From Coemansia sp. RSA 1200 (taxonomy: Eukaryota; Kickxellomycota; Kickxellomycetes; Kickxellales; Kickxellaceae), in assembly GCA_027578915.1 (NCBI GenBank), contig JANBTT010000008.1, positions 124,001-188,000 of the forward strand: a DNA stretch of 64,000 bases, written 5' to 3'. The stretch's first letter is position 1. Each line of letters opens with the position of its first letter. Below are positions 63,541 to 64,000 of this stretch, piece by piece. Under the pieces are notes generated by a model. It saw only the letters and a program-made list of their open reading frames with translations. It was not told where the DNA came from and did not search any database. Both the position numbers and the translations under genes were made by a program.

Positions 63541-63678
63541 ATGGTTTTTCCTACAAACAGTGGTAGTTTTAAACTCTTTTCTACTACCAAATATTATCGC
63601 TGTCCTTATTGTGGCAAATTGTTTGATACGTTTGAGATTTTTAGTAAACACTTACAATTAGATTATGTTCATGGCTGA
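63541..63678 (+). CDS. 45-residue single C2H2 zinc-finger protein (microgene Z2)
   Basis: MVFPTNSGSF... leads into one finger: YYRCPYCGKLFDTFEIFSKH, then a longer HX6H arm (HLQLDYVH) and a final Gly. Spacing CX2C-X12-HX6-H is within the range of C2H2 fingers, and the hydrophobic core positions (Tyr, Phe, Phe) are present. ATGGTT start and a ttgctcaac leader are shared with Z1. Almost the entire protein is the finger. Function unknown. Confidence 0.5.
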   Translation: MVFPTNSGSFKLFSTTKYYRCPYCGKLFDTFEIFSKHLQLDYVHG

Positions 63679-63750
63679 TATACAATTGACAGATTTACTA
63701 ACAATATTTTGCTTCTATGACATAGGCATAATTACCTCTAAAACCCCAAA

Positions 63751-63900
63751 TTAATACTTCGTGTGTCGAATCTCTGTATTCAAAGCAGCTCGGATCCTGC
63801 ATGGCGTAGAGTCAATATGATTTTGACATGTTTGTTCACCAATATTTCTTAACGCATAGTATTTGCATTCTTAACGTTTATACAGACTTTTTGGGGTTTC
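63751..63900 (-). mobile_element. Tc1/mariner transposase C-terminal relic
   Basis: On the minus strand the frame ending at the TAA at 63751-63753 reads IDSTPCRIRAALNTE then IRHTKY and stop. It matches the C terminus of Tc1-type transposases (known pattern: DSMPRRIRAVL...GG.TKY). Just upstream, one frame away, EILVNKHVK fits the preceding 'I...HVKKL' helix, so the copy is frameshifted as well as truncated. The catalytic DDE part is not in the window or has been lost. The terminal inverted repeat was not identified. Confidence 0.6.
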
Positions 63901-64000
63901 TGGATATTCATGTAATTAATGTTTGAAAAGACACCATATACACTCAGTTAATTTTCAAATTTAGCAAATTGAGATAACAAGTTAAAAGCGTTTACACTAT
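63901..64000. other. AT-rich window end
   Basis: 100 bp with no recognisable feature. It may continue the transposon relic. Confidence 0.4.

Noticed and set aside
63138..63678. Z1 and Z2 as two exons of one two-finger gene, using the gtaagt at the Z1 stop
   Set aside because: The only reasonable acceptor (caacaataag before 63511) gives the right phase but meets an in-frame TAA before Z2.

Overview
The window reads as nuclear DNA of a fungus. It holds compact, mostly intronless or few-intron genes of about 50-60 % GC, separated by long AT-rich or pyrimidine-rich spacers. Recognised products are typical fungal proteins: a Num1/Mcp5-type cortical anchor, a Ste11/Byr2 MAPKKK, Ras2/RasB, a class V-like myosin, Vps15, Suv3 and Sde2. 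The sparse introns (GT-AG, often gtaagt or gtacgt donors), the very long Ser/Thr/Gln-rich linkers and the gene set fit an early-diverging lineage such as Kickxellomycotina. That placement is an inference and was not tested.

Layout: 1-1279 is the 3' part of PAF1 (+). 1548-4887 is a three-exon PHD/ePHD reader gene (-). 4.9-10 kb is a long spacer with the leader of a 2491-residue cortical dynein-anchor-like protein (10003-17478, +). Malate dehydrogenase (+) follows, then Rab11 (-, three exons with a 34-bp middle exon), a SAM-RA-kinase MAPKKK (+) and a Ras2-type GTPase (+, two introns of about 1 kb). A 2.8-kb spacer leads to a myosin (+), a PCI-domain TREX-2-like protein (+) and a convergent CRAL-TRIO protein (-). 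42-46.2 kb is an AT-rich island. From 46 kb come VPS15 (-), SUV3 (-), a TLC-domain membrane protein (-), SDE2 (+), a mitochondrial succinate-semialdehyde dehydrogenase (+), CIA1 (+), an unknown probable mitochondrial protein (-) and a peroxisomal 3-ketoacyl-CoA thiolase (-). From 62.3 kb to the end the sequence is AT-rich again.

The most unusual content is in the two AT-rich islands. Each carries a tandem pair of tiny genes encoding 39-64 residue proteins built around one C2H2-like zinc finger. In the 42-46 kb island the pair sits in a duplicated cassette of about 1.2 kb. Its TATA-proximal promoter has an inverted repeat, and its upstream flank looks better conserved than the coding part. In the 63 kb island the pair is interrupted by a half-finger relic and is followed by a decayed Tc1/mariner transposase end. 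All four small genes have a TATA-like motif 144-147 bp before the ATG.

The remaining genes form no operon-like pathway. They are housekeeping genes for transcription elongation and splicing (PAF1, SDE2), polarity and trafficking (Num1-like, Ras2, Rab11, myosin, Vps15, CRAL-TRIO) and organelle metabolism (MDH, SSADH, thiolase, SUV3).
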